From Linnemannia hyalina (Eukaryota > Mortierellomycota > Mortierellomycetes > Mortierellales > Mortierellaceae), in contig JAHRHY010000016.1 in NCBI GenBank assembly GCA_019671135.1, forward strand, positions 248,001 through 312,000: a stretch of 64,000 nucleotides of DNA, read 5' to 3'. Below the pieces are notes generated by a model, which saw only the letters and a program-made list of their open reading frames with translations, had not been told where the DNA came from and ran no database searches. This document shows positions 24,706 to 36,289 of this stretch, piece after piece; position 1 is the first letter of the stretch; every line of letters starts with the position of its first letter. The translations under genes were made by a program, and so were the position numbers.

Positions 24706-26941
24706 ATGGCGACAATGCTCGCGCTCAACGCTCCGCCCGGACAGGCTCCCGTCATCCAACCCTTTGTCCACTACCGCTGTCTCTGTTCAAGTCCAGGCCC
24801 ATCTGCAACCGCATCCAGAACACCCTCCACCACTCGAACAGCAACACCTACCAGAACAACTCACAGGGACGACAAGGACATGGACATCGACCCCACAACA
24901 ACACCCACTACGACCACCGACCCTACTACTTCTAGTCCATCAGCAGACCTGGTCCCTGCAACCGCCGCCCTGACCCTTCACCAGCAGCACCACTCTCACC
25001 ACCAACACGAGCAAGACTCGGCAGGAGAACGGTCGAAAACACCCGCCGAGGTGTACGACTCGGGCAACAACTCGGACCCGCATGGGTCACATTCCTTGTC
25101 GCGTCTCTACTTTTGCGACTCGTGCGATGAAATTCGTTGTCCAAAGTGCGCGCAGGACGAGATTGTTTGCTTCTACTGCCCCAACTGTCTCTTTGATGTG
25201 CCTACAGCCAGTGTCAAGTCTGAGAAACACAAGTACGTTTTGTTTTCTCGAACACCTGCATGTGGAAAAGACAAATATCAGGGAAAGATTAGCACATGCC
25301 ACACTATTGGCCTTTCTTATTAATTTACTCAAAAGGGATTCTACTGTGATTCTCTTACCCCATAACCGCGATTGACCATTAGACGTTTGTTTTATCAACC
25401 ACTATCATACTTCCAACACGACTCTCTACTCACACTCTGCCTTTTAATACTCTTACCATTGGAATAGGTGTTCGAGGAACTGCTTCGAATGTCCTATATG
25501 CCAGAGCACCCTGTCAGTCGTGTCAGAGGATCCTGATGCAGGAATGATTACAGCTGTCGCTGCGACAGGGCAATACCACCTCGCCTGCAACGTGTGCCAA
25601 TGGAACTCGCAGGAGATCGGAATGAACTTCGAAAAGCCCACAGGACTCGCAGGTAACCCCCTCATGGACACATGGACTACAGACTGCAAGGTATGCGCTT
25701 GTTCTGATTGAATGACAGCATCACTGACCTATGATACCCGTGTGCCACACCTGATGATAGTGCAAATCCAAAAGACGGAGGATTCATTACCGGATGTCAA
25801 GGAGTTCGATCGACTCAAGGATCACCTGGAAAAGTACTTTAGAGTTCATAGCCTGAAGCCAGGTCTTCCCTCGTCCCTTTTGACATCGATCCAATCAGGA
25901 ACTCTTCAGTCACTCCGCTATGTCTCCACCTCAAGCCACAAAGCCCAGCAGAGCGATGACATTGCACATTACACGCCCGCTGTTCAAGTCATGGAGGATA
26001 CCGAGAACCTGGAGAAACTCATGTCCATCACGAGTTTGAGTGAGACAACCACCATGAAGCAACGGCTCCGACAACTGCAGAACCAAACATACTCAACACA
26101 GCGACTCCAGCCACAAAGGATACAGCTGCGGATTAAAAGGTCGAGACGATGCAGGTCTTGTCGCCATATCCTGGTCAAGCCCGAACAGAAGTCCCAGTCC
26201 ACAGGCTTCAAGATCAACCTCATTGCCTTGTAAGTTGATCCCACGTTTTTATTGTCTGGATTACCATTTTTCGAGCAAAGATTGACCTAACGATATATCG
26301 TCACTCGATGCTTCAAAATATCGTAGGAGCCAGCTTCCTAATATTACAATTGCAGGACTTCAGCCCATGATCGTTCAAACAGTGTCACGCGTCATTCTCA
26401 GATTCACCAACCCACGACACGAAGAGGCACACGTCTCTCTTCGATACGGTGATGGAGCCATCCCTAACCACGGAGTCGTCATTCACTCGCCTTCCTTCAC
26501 TATATCACCCTTCAACGTGGTCTGGGAGTACGAGGTCGGCACTATGGTTACAGCGCCTGGAGCAGTACAGGAGGATGTCTATGAACGCACTGCCAACTCG
26601 ACGAGCATCGCTTTGGATATCACCCCAGCCGCTGCTGGTGAAGTCAAGGTAACCATTGGATGACTGACAATCGGATCAAGGGACTATGACTTATTAGTAC
26701 CTCTCGATTTAACCATTGCTTTCGTTTTATTCTTTCACCTATTGTCCAGATCCCGCTATTGGTGACATTCACATTCAAGTCGCACAAGCTTCAGTCGGAC
26801 ACTGAACCGTCAGCATTACCGACACAGCTGGTTGTCAGTGGGTCAAAGGACCACCCACCTCCCGAGGTTGAACTCATTGACAAGACAGTCGCCTTTTGGA
26901 CCGTCATTGGCTTTGGCGAGGCCCTCCCAACATTTTCATAG
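24706..26941 (+). CDS. DCTN4: Dynactin subunit 4 (p62) (5 exons)
   Basis: Exons 24706-25232, 25468-25652, 25761-26229, 26327-26648 and 26750-26941 join in phase to 564 residues. The dynactin p62 pattern is clear: LSRLYFCDSCDEIRCPKCAQ, then VCFYCPNCLFDVP, then CSRNCFECPICQSTL across the first splice. A Cys-pair CNVCQWNSQEIGM follows, then the mid-region SLRC-like pair RCRSCRHILVKPE and the beta-rich C-terminus (IVQTVSRVILRFTNP). An N-terminal Thr/Pro/His-rich insertion (about residues 30-115) is unusual. p62 sits at the pointed end of the dynactin Arp1 filament and links dynein to cargo. A second donor for exon 2 (25690) exists but does not fit the phase of exon 3. Confidence 0.9.
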
Positions 26942-28926
26942 CCTTTGGAACCACGCTGAGACGAATGTCGTCAAAATGTCTATTGTTCAGCATGCATGGA
27001 ACCTACAAAAAACAAACAAATAAAACCATCCAAGAGGGCTTGATCAAAGGAAAATAAAAAAGGAAACTTGGGAGCATGTACAAGCGCGATCTCAAATTTC
27101 CTCGGCCCCTTCTATCCTCCTTCTTCCTCCACTTTGCTTACCCTCCATTGTTCTTATATGTGTGTATATGACCGTATGAACATTAGATTTCACCCTTTTT
27201 GTCATTTTGAAAAAAAAGAGGGCGAGTGCCATGCGGCAGAGAGAGTAAGGAAAAGGTACGTTAAAGAAATATTCTCATTATCTAACTTGTGTTTGTGCTT
27301 TTCTTCTTTGCATCGTTTCTTTTCTCCGCCTCGTCTTATCGTTCGAGTTCGAGCACGGTGTGGTGTAAACATAAGAAACAGCTGGTGTTGTCTTTTTTCT
27401 TTTCCTTTGTATCTGTCAGGCTGTGTGGTCTATAAGGGCAGTAGATCTCCCTCACTCATTCCTTATACGCGATTATTATTATCGCAATGGAAAACAAGAG
27501 ACATCGTTTTCAATGTCTAACAACGCCATTGGAACCTTCTTGCACCCTTTTATTTATCGCTCTGAAAGATATCTCGGAGGCGCTTTGTATGAATCTTTGC
27601 AGGGAAAACTAGCCGGGTGCCTCCTTTGCCAGAATGGAGGGCGTCCACAAAAGAAAAGGTATACATGCTCGCAGTGACCCTTTGACTACATCCAGCCCTC
27701 TCTTTCTTCGCCGTCCTTGGTTATCCATCGCGGTATCGGTCACACCAACGAACTATACACAAACAAAAACAAAAGGACAAACAAAAAGAAAACCAGAACA
27801 CACACTTCTTCCCAATACCCACCTCAACCTTCTTCTTAAGCATCTCAACAAAAGGCATGAGGTACCATAGAACCATCCCTTTTCCTCCACGCTGATGCAT
27901 CCATGTCAAGCGCCCTTGCTACTAATAGCATTTTACCAAACTTCGTCGTTTCCTTTTTTTTCTTTATGATATTCCATGCCCATGCACGGCGACATGATGA
28001 AAAAAAAAAGTCACAAGTACTTTACCTTTCCACCCCAAAAACAGCACCACGCACAAACAAGCAGACAACTCCCCACAATACACAACTCTACTGTGACCCC
28101 CCCCCCCCCCAGGAAAGCAAGTATGCAAACGCGAATATTGGTGGCCCCATCTTCTGACGACACGTTACAGATCTATTACCACTGACATGATTTACTTGTG
28201 GACTCGTCGTACTGACCCTCTTCCTTGGCGTGTTTGAACATTTCGAGCGATGAAGGCCGTCTGGCAATATTGCTTTGTGAGCGAAAATACAATGCACTCT
28301 CATTCAAGCGTGTCAATGTCGTTTTCAGAGTGGATGAGACAGGGTCTTTTTCGTCCTCGCCCTTTATCTGGTATTGGTACTTTTGGTACGCTCGATGCGC
28401 CTGCGTTGCGTATTCGTGACAATCCTACATGTAGCATGAACAAGTATGAAAAACATGGAATGAACGTCTAATCCTTGTAGACTCAATTGCTTTTACTAGC
28501 GCTCATCGAGCCTTATGTTTATCCCTGTGTCCTCGATGTCTGGTAGTAACAAGCAATAGAAAACGATACGTATGAAAAGTTTGACAAGACGATGCAGAAA
28601 AAAGACAAGCTGAAGAAAGAATAAAGGAATGATGTCAACGAGAAGGCAAAGGGGTGGGTGGGAAAGTGACTTGTTTTCCCTTGCACTTTAAAAAGACTCC
28701 TTTCAATGTCACTTCCATAATCTTCTCATTCTTTCCACCACACCCACACCTTTCTTTCTCTCTCATCACTTCCTACCCCATCCATCGCCCAGCTTTTATT
28801 CTTCTCCCCTACCCTTTCTACTTCATCCATCACCCAGTTCTTTGCTCCTCTCCCACCAATCATGAAGGTAATGGACTCCTTTCAGATCGCAGCGCATGCA
28901 AAAACGTCCTGTCAATGCGACCTGGC
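26942..28926. other. Intergenic, no gene seen
   Basis: This is the region 3' of DCTN4. It contains homopolymer tracts (a C run near 28098) and short frames on the plus strand, including one at 28250-28471. None has a recognisable domain or splice structure. Confidence 0.45.
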
Positions 28927-28930
28927 CCCC

Positions 28931-29295
28931 TTAGCTCTAGCGTGTGGTCACGGATTTTGATCCCTGTGGTCACGGATCATTGATCCTGGTCCACGCCGAC
29001 CGGGGAGGTGGCCGCGACAGGCTTGGCCGTTAGCGGGGCCGCACGACATGTACTCGCGATTAGGAGGCGTCGTGACGTTCTGCTAGCGGATCATGCGCTT
29101 CGACGGCGAGAAGAAGAACAGAGCGCATTGTCAACCAAAACGGCTTCTCCTTAGCTCTAGCGTGTGGTCACGGATTTTTGATCCCTGTGGTCACGGATCA
29201 TTGATCCTGGTCCACGCCGACCGGGGAGGCAGCCGTGACAATGTTGTTCAGCGCAGACGCTTGACATGTACTCGCGATTAGGAGGCGTCCTGACT
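28931..29295 (+). repeat. Direct repeat, two copies with 220-bp period
   Basis: Copy 1 starts at 28931 and copy 2 at 29151. Both open with TTAGCTCTAGCGTGTGGTCA, continue near-identically through a block with two GTGGTCACGGAT motifs and CACGCCGACCGGGGAGG, diverge, and re-match at CATGTACTCGCGATTAGGAG. The second match ends at 29075 and 29295. The unit is more GC-rich than its surroundings. No ORF spans both copies. Confidence 0.8.
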
Positions 29296-30849
29296 TTGCG
29301 CTGAAGTTAACTTTGTTTCTTCCTTTCGCCATATTGTCAGATGACGATGAGCGACGCGACGAAAGATCACTTTATTAATATTATTTTTTTGGGTTTTGTC
29401 TTTTTTTTCCTTTCCAAGTCTATTTCGGCAAAATAGCACCTTGCCTGGGCAAATGGGAGCACCCCGAACGATAGAGAGCGAGTGGTGCACATGTCGTTTG
29501 GATCGTTTGTCGATAACTTCAAGATCAAGGACTAAAACGTCAGCAGGAGCAGCGACCGCCAAAGCCACGAACGACTGTAGGTATTGCTTTCAGTAATTTG
29601 CTTATATTGTGTGCTTGTCATTCGCAACTGACACTATGTTTTTGTATCTCTTTTGATGCATTAGGTAATGAGGGCGCTGAAGAAGACTAGGGAACCTGTG
29701 CGGCCGATGGTGAGTGTGAGAGTAAACTACTTGGTCGAGTGCCTCTTCCAGCATCTGCATCTTCCAATGCTTAACTAACGTTTTTTTTTGTCTTGGCCGG
29801 ATGGTTTGTTTGTTTAGCGCATCCCTCCCCCCCCCCCCCCCCCCTACGGCGTCTACAGACACTAACGATGGCCGTCCTCATGGAAACACCCCCACCGCTG
29901 TCGAGGACACCGACCCCAGTCGTTCTCAAACGCAATGTTCTCCACATGCATCTGTCACTTCTCTCTCAAAATGCCAAATAAAATGCAGCGGTCACCTACG
30001 CTGACGAACAAAGATACAGTAAAACAAGGGTAGCCATGATGGTACAGAATCAAATACTAAGTCGTGGGTACCCGGGTGGTAGGGGGATCAAAAAGGAGGC
30101 TAGCCGGCTGGGTAAAGGATCAAAAATAAGTGATTAGCCGAGCAACATGGGTAAAAGAAAGAAGAGGATAGCCAGTAATGAGGGATCAACAATAGGAGGG
30201 GAGGGTAGCTGGGTGGTAGAGGATCCAAAAAAAAAAAAAAAAAAAAAAAAAGGGGGGCAGCTCAACAACAAGAGATCCAAAGAATGACAATGAACAATAT
30301 TTTCAGCAAGCAGGACGCAAGTGAGAGGGCGAGGTGGGAGGAAGAAAGGAAATGAGTAATGAGGTCGAGTTAATCAAAGTCGAGATCGGAACGGTTTTCT
30401 CGTGCTCCAACTAGGAGGCCATCCACATCCCCTGTAGTGTAGTATGAACAACATAGTAGGTTAGAAGGAGGGTTTTTTCCTTTCTCTGAGCCAGTCAAAT
30501 GTCGATTCCGCGTTAGAGGTATGTCTGCGCGAGAAAGATTTCGATAGAGTTGATCAACTCATCATCGTGGCGATGTCCCGCATGGCATATTTGTCTGCTC
30601 CCCCTTTTTTCATTTGTCCATGGTGACATCCCAGTGACCGGAACCAGAGGCTCCCGTGATATTTTTCCTTGTTTTCATCTCGACCCGTACCGGGAGCAGT
30701 CGAGTGCCTTGCTTGCGTAACAATCATCGTCATCTCTTCTGCTCTGTTTATCCTTAGGATGCCTTCATTCTTCTTGATCTTTTCTCGCTTCCTCCATTCG
30801 ATGTGTCTGTACACGTGGCTGGACATATGGGCGCAACGAACCCCCCTGC
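29296..30849. other. Intergenic, low complexity
   Basis: No gene is supported. There is a C run near 29827-29843 and an A run at about 30228-30251. Between 30060 and 30240 the phrase 'gataGCC...GGATCAAA/CAA' is reiterated several times, suggesting an eroded short tandem repeat. Confidence 0.45.
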
Positions 30850-31031
30850 AGAGGACGGACTACTTGCATTGTCATAGGTGCCATGGACATATGTGTGTGT
30901 GACTCTTTTTTAATATTTTTTTTAACCGACTAAAACTAACTAGAAAGAAATGTCGATCCTTTTTTCGGCAGCAAAGGGTGGGTGGGACATATGTCCATGG
31001 CCCCTATGACAATGCAAGTAGTCCGTCCTCT
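30850..31031. mobile_element. MITE-like element, copy 2
   Basis: The 45-bp inverted arms lie at 30850-30894 and 30987-31031 and differ at one position. They start AGAGGACGGACTACTTGCAT. The loop contains TTTTTCGGCAGCAAA, as in the copy at 5185-5389. It is non-coding. The near-perfect arms suggest a younger insertion than copy 1. Confidence 0.75.
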
Positions 31032-31207
31032 ATAGGACACTTAGATCACTGTCTAGGGCGCCATGTCCATATTTGTCTCCAGAGGGATCCCCAAGTTGAA
31101 AGAGGAAGAAAAGAGAGAGAAGAAAGAGAAAGGAAGGAGTGGAGAGAGAACAGACTTGCTGTTACTGTGGATCACAGCGATGGCTTGCTCAGAAACGCCT
31201 TCGCGGA

Positions 31208-31661
31208 TTAGACGCGTCTACTACCCTCCAGGTCCCCAAGCGCCAATGGGGAGTTCTTCTGGAGGATGTGACATGCGCTTCCTGAGGAGGAAGCATGCAG
31301 GACCTTGGGATCAGGACCGGCTTCCTTGAGGTCGATTGATGTCAAGAAATCGTTTTTGAGGATTATGGAGCATACTGTCTTCGTAATCTCCATGTTGAAG
31401 GACTCCTGCTCGACGTACTGGCTGAGAGAACGAAGGTTCAGGACCGGACGAACAATTCAGGTAAACTCCGTTCTTCCTCACACCGCTAAGGAAAACAATG
31501 TAAGACGCGCAGGTGGGGAAAGGGCATGGGCGATGTCCACTGCTGTTGAGCGAGCGCACGATAGCCGGTGTCTTGACTCGCCAGATGAATTGCCCTGGTG
31601 TTTGGTCGTCCGGCACAGTCCATATCAACTTTGAGGACGTCAAGGTGCCCCGCGCCAACAT
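31208..31661 (-). pseudogene. DIRS-type reverse transcriptase fragment, internally deleted
   Basis: On the minus strand, frameshifted pieces read KNDFLTSIDLKEA, the RT core start where IDLKDAF is expected. Upstream, in other frames, are VRKNGVYLNC and QPVRRAGVLQHGDYEDSM, degraded versions of the 'vrKKNGgyRpvlnLrsLNqyV' region. Right after KEA the sequence jumps to GPDPKVLHASS and ACHILQKN. This corresponds to the region after RNase H in the remnant at 10190-10275, so the RT active site and RNase H were lost in a deletion. It is the same element family as 10 kb. Confidence 0.65.
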
Positions 31662-31690
31662 TTCGGCAAGAAGAACCGCAACTTCAAGTA

Positions 31691-32503
31691 AAGTGCTCCA
31701 ATCAATTGATCAACCAAGACGCGATTTCGAAATGTTCATCCACCAATGTTCCGAACGGCCCTCAGATTCCTGTCAGTCATTCTCTTGATTCATGACCTCG
31801 TTCATCACAGCTTACCTTTTTTTGCATGCACCTACATTGGATCATCGCCGGAATTGAAATGTCCGATGTCACATTGTCCAACGCATACAACAGCGTATGA
31901 TCTACATATAAAATTTTACATGGGTTTAGCACGGGACGATTGTATTTTTTATACCATAAGCTTAAAAGCACGCCCACACAAAGGACATCAGGGTCTAAAA
32001 GTCTTTGATGCGCGAAACCTGCCATTCTCGATAGAGTGTAATATCATGACAATGTGTGAAATCGTGTTAGAGCCATGCAACAAATACTTTAACTATTTTT
32101 TCTATAAATGATAAAAAGTCCTGCAAGTTTTCTACCTTCTGGATCACACACCATGTCCTCTGTTTATGACCGCTTTCAATTAATCTGTAGAAAGTCCATT
32201 GAGCTTGTGGTATAGAAAAATAAAATCGCCCGTGCTAAACCCATGTAAAATTTTACATGCAGATCATACGCTGCTCTATGCGTTGGACATAAATGATCAA
32301 TGTGACAGCGTGCATCCCAATTCCGGTGATGAACCAATGTCGGTCGGTCCATGCAGAAAAAAGCAAGTGGCAATGAATGAGGTTACGAATCAAGAGAATG
32401 AGTGACAGGAATCTGAGGGCCGTTCGGAACATTGGTGAATGAACATTTCAAAAAAAAAAAAAGTCGAAATCGCGTTTTGGTTGATCAATTGATTGGAGCA
32501 CTT
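31691..32503. mobile_element. Long-TIR non-autonomous element, copy 1 (813 bp, TA duplication)
   Basis: The left end begins AAGTGCTCCAATCAATTGAT and the right end is its inverse, each flanked by TA (31689-31690 and 32504-32505). Inverted similarity runs for more than 200 bp inward and includes TTCCTGTCAGTCATTCTCTT. The interior has no transposase. TA duplication and structure suggest mobilisation by a Tc1/mariner-type transposase. Related copies lie at 38797-39652 and 48311-51053, with a fragment near 52665-52768. Confidence 0.8.
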
Positions 32504-32976
32504 TACATAATGCACATTTTCAACCATGAAAGTACGGGAATTGTCATCCAGGCTACCGCTTTCTAGTTGAACAATTGTACTTTGAAGGATCTTGTATGCT
32601 ATGCATATCCTGGATGCTTGTTTCAAATAAGAACTTGTAAATATTGCAGAGCAAACAGGAGCTGCTAGACTCCAAGAGTACGCGCGCGCTCGGAAGAGTG
32701 GCGATGATACTTTGCAACATTCGTGAACGACAAATATGATGCAGACAATTCGTCTTTATTCTAAACCAACAAAGGGGCTGTTGTTGAAAATGAGCATGAT
32801 GGTTGTAAACATGGCATACACCAAAACTTCCTCAAAGCTGGCGAGGGAGACATCCTAACATTGAATCGCACCTGATAGGGGATGGTGGCAATATTACGAC
32901 AATGTCAATGAAGAACGCAGAGATATCCTTCAAGAGAAAAAGAAATGGTGTACTCTGGCTGGCCCTTCATGGAGCC

Positions 32977-35551
32977 CTACCAATCCAGGGTGTCGTGCGC
33001 ATAGCTACGGCTGTTTGGCGAGTAGAACCGCTTGTAATAATTGCGGAACTTCTTCACAGGCGCATCCTCCTTGGCAAAGATCGGGCGATGCCTGTACGTC
33101 TTGTGGCGCCAGACAAGGATGTCGTCGTCAAAGGTCTTGTTAGCCTCCCGGATGACATGCAGCACTACCAGGTACGGCACCGAGTTCTCGGCATAGACCT
33201 CATCCTCCATGGTCAATTGCAGACCCTTTTCGCCAACGGGTAAAAACGACTTGATGATGATGACCAGTCCACGGGGTGTATAGAGCCGGAAAAACACTAG
33301 CCCTCCGGGACCTGTAAAATCGACCTGGGCCAACACCTCCGCCGTGAGGGGCTTGTCGCTAAAGATGGTGTGGACGGTCGCGTGGTCCGTAAAGACAAAA
33401 TTGTACGGGTTGGTCTCTTCGTCAAAGTTGCACTTGGTCCGGTGCTTTATGTACAGGAATCGGCCCAGGATCGGGATCGACAGACGATCGTGCAACAGGC
33501 TGAAGTGCATCCAGTCCGAAGTATTCTCGGCAAAGTCTTGGATATGCATGGGGACGGTGCTCTTGCGGTAGCCGACCCTGCGAAAGGTGCCTTCGGCCAA
33601 GGGAGAAGGGACGGGTTCGTACATGGGTTCACGATCCTCGGCATCGTACCAGACTACAATTATACCGGCATACTCGCGATGGATCCAGCGCTTGGTCCGG
33701 GCCAATGAGGGGATCGACTTGGAGTAAGGGATGTCGATGCAAGCACCCGAGCCGTCAAACTTCCAGCCATGGAAGGGGCATGCGACCGTGCTGCCCTCGA
33801 CCACGCCGCCGATCGCAATGTTGGCGCCTAGGTGCGGGCACAAGGCGTCCAAGACATGCACTTGCTCGTCATCCTCGCCCCGAAAAACGGCAAACGAGTG
33901 ACCGAGACCATTGACGTTGATGACCTGACCGGGCTTGACATCTCCAGACTTGGCAAGCTTGTACCATCCATTGGGATAAGGAGGGGGGAACTGGAGAGCA
34001 CGGCGCTTTTGGTCGTGCATCTGCTCAGGGACCAGCTTCATGTCATCCTTGTCATTGGTGGTCGGGGATGAGGTCAGATAGCGGATAATGGTGGACATCG
34101 AGGCTCCCAACAATAGAACGACGACCAGTGGTGGCGCCGAGGCAATGGGTGTCATGAGGAACGAGCCGATCTGAGCCGCCAAGAGGCTCAGGTACGCGTC
34201 CAGGAAGAAGACGGCAAATCCCATCATGGATATGATCGGCCAAACGACGTTCTATTATGTAGAGTTCAGAAGAAATACACAAACTTGTTAGTGTCTTTGC
34301 ATTCCACGCATTATTTTCTGTTCCCATATTTCACAACACCATGTGGTAGATACTTGAGAGGAGAGAGGAACAACAAACCTACATGAAAGGTCTCATTCTC
34401 GATAGTGACATGCAGGAACGCCAAAAAGTAAATGACGAGCATGAGGAGGGCCTCGCCGTTGCGGCTGCAGGCGCGCATGGAGCATAGCACCTGGGAGACC
34501 ACACGGCAAATAACAAATATGAATCCATAGAGCGAGTAGTGCTTGATGAACGCGCTCTGGGGCTTCTTGTCGAACCCTCGGCAATAGTAGTCTCGGTAGA
34601 GGAAACTGCCAAACGCAAAGGCAGTCGTGTGTGAGAAGCCCAGAACGAGCGTTCCACTCCATTGAATGTTGGCCGTGTGTGTAGAGGTCATGCCCAAGTA
34701 CGCCAGGACGGGCGCCAGGCAAAAGCGGAACCAGATCACCGTGCCCAGATAGAACTCGAGGCTCAGCGCAATTCTGAAGGACGTGTCGGCGAACGAGTAC
34801 CTACATGTAGAGCAATTGGGTTTCAGGGAGGAAGATGGTTATCTTGCCAGTTTAACGACAGTTTCAAGACTCTCGGGGTCGTGTCTTGTAGGTCGATGGA
34901 CATCCTCAGGGTGTAAAGTACAGGGGGAAATGGAGACGTGAACGAAAAATAATTTTATTCAATTTAGCGAAGACAGGATCCTTTTAATGATCCTGTCAAG
35001 CCACATTTGTTTCTCATTTCATTAAAAAAGGCTGTTGCTTAATTGCAGCACCTAACCTCAACAAGGGGCGTGAAAAAGTAAAGAGACAGACACACATACA
35101 TGTGCTCGGGGATCTTGCGCTGCTTGAGCGAGGCGGTCATAAATGTGACAAAGCTGGACATGAAAAGACCGAGGACGACGGCAATAAGGTGCGAGAGTGG
35201 GGCATTGCGCTCAATGATGGGCAGCAGCATGACCGTGGATTCGCCCAGCCAGTCGATCTGGTGCAATATCGTCGACTGGTCGGCAATTATCGACGCCGAT
35301 GTAATGGAGCTGAGCTGCAGCATGATGTGCGAGACCATCTGACCGACGAACCCCCACATGGGCTTGGAGGCCTCATGGAATGAGAGCAGGTAGCCCGAGC
35401 TGATCGTGGCAAAGACCAAATGGGATCCCCAGAGCGTACGCGACTGTGGGTTCTTCAAACCCGAGCGGACCAATATGAACAGACCCGACAGAACGACATA
35501 GGCGAACACCAGGGTCGGCGGCAGCACCAGCAGAAGCCACACGAAGAGCAT
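32977..35551 (-). CDS. Membrane-anchored cholesterol 7-desaturase-like Rieske oxygenase (3 exons)
   Basis: Exons 35551-35100, 34800-34383 and 34251-32977 join in phase (2, 0) to 714 residues. Residues 1 to about 345 are strongly hydrophobic, with roughly 8-10 membrane segments. The rest is a complete Rieske oxygenase of the DAF-36/Neverland type: CPH at 428-430 and CPFH at 448-451 bind the 2Fe-2S cluster. N533, D536, H539 and H544 (ENTSDWMHFSLLH) form the mononuclear iron site and its electron bridge. The C-terminus ends HDTLDW. In animals this family makes 7-dehydrocholesterol from cholesterol. Known members have one or two N-terminal membrane segments, so the polytopic module is unusual. 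If intron 2 (131 bp, donor GTAGGT) were retained, two adjacent proteins would result. Confidence 0.8.
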
Positions 35552-36289
35552 GGTTCAACCGAAGGTGGAGAAAATTTAGACGCGAAAAAAGACAAAGAGG
35601 GACCTGGGCTGTAGTTAATGATGTTGAAAGGAGGATGGTGCGAGTGTAGAAATGCGGAGTAGAAGAGGAAGACGAAAGAGAAAAGTGAGAACAAGTGCAA
35701 CTTTGCACCTGTGTGCACAATGGCACAACGAAGGGGAGAAGGGGAGTGATGGTGGTTTACTTGCCTTGGTAAGGATCAAGGGTTACTGAAAATAGATTAA
35801 GGGATGATGGAAAATGGTAAAGGGGTCAATTTTATCACATGATCGCAGAAAGTGTACTGGGAATTGTCTGATATGCGACACATATCAACCTACTTTCCTT
35901 CGTCTTAGAAACACACTCATGGTAGGAGCGACAACTGGCTTGTGGCAGCCAAGCACTCATGGCGGCGTTTCTTTTTGGTCCTTCGATGTCGGCTCTTTTG
36001 CAACAGCATCTCTACTATACTACAAGGAACTTGTCTGTCTGTATCTCTACTATCTTTTTTTTTCAAGGTAAAGATGTTCGTCTGTGACGGCACATCAACT
36101 TTATCCAAATAATAAAAGTGGAGCTGTCTAAGTATTCCTCGTACTTGCACATAGTTTACTTCACTTAGTAAAGTATCCTAAACCGTACAGCTCACATGGG
36201 GATTGTACATCCCTTCCTCACCGTGTCAGGGACGACGCGTGTGAGTCCAGACGACCCTTGTTGCTTTATGGGGGCGCATTCAAGAGATC
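35552..36289. other. Intergenic upstream of the Rieske gene
   Basis: No gene is seen apart from a copy of a dispersed repeat at 35944-36000. The first 200 bp upstream of the start codon are GA-rich on the plus strand (pyrimidine-rich on the coding strand), fitting a fungal leader or promoter. Confidence 0.45.
35944..36000 (+). repeat. Dispersed repeat R3, copy 1
   Basis: It contains GCAGCCAAGCACTCATGGCG followed by TTTCTTTTTGGTCCTTCGAT. The same block recurs on the same strand at about 42370, 42838, 54354 and, truncated, at 53115. Confidence 0.65.

Noticed and set aside
34311..34382. Stop at 34311 as the end of a separate membrane protein
   Set aside because: Splicing at 34382/34252 keeps the frame and links to the Rieske exon, and the gap is too short for a promoter. 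It is kept as an alternative in the findings.
34963..35010. Hairpin AGGATCC...GGATCCT-like near 34977 as a terminator or regulatory RNA
   Set aside because: It lies inside the first intron of the Rieske gene and is short; there is no evidence of function.
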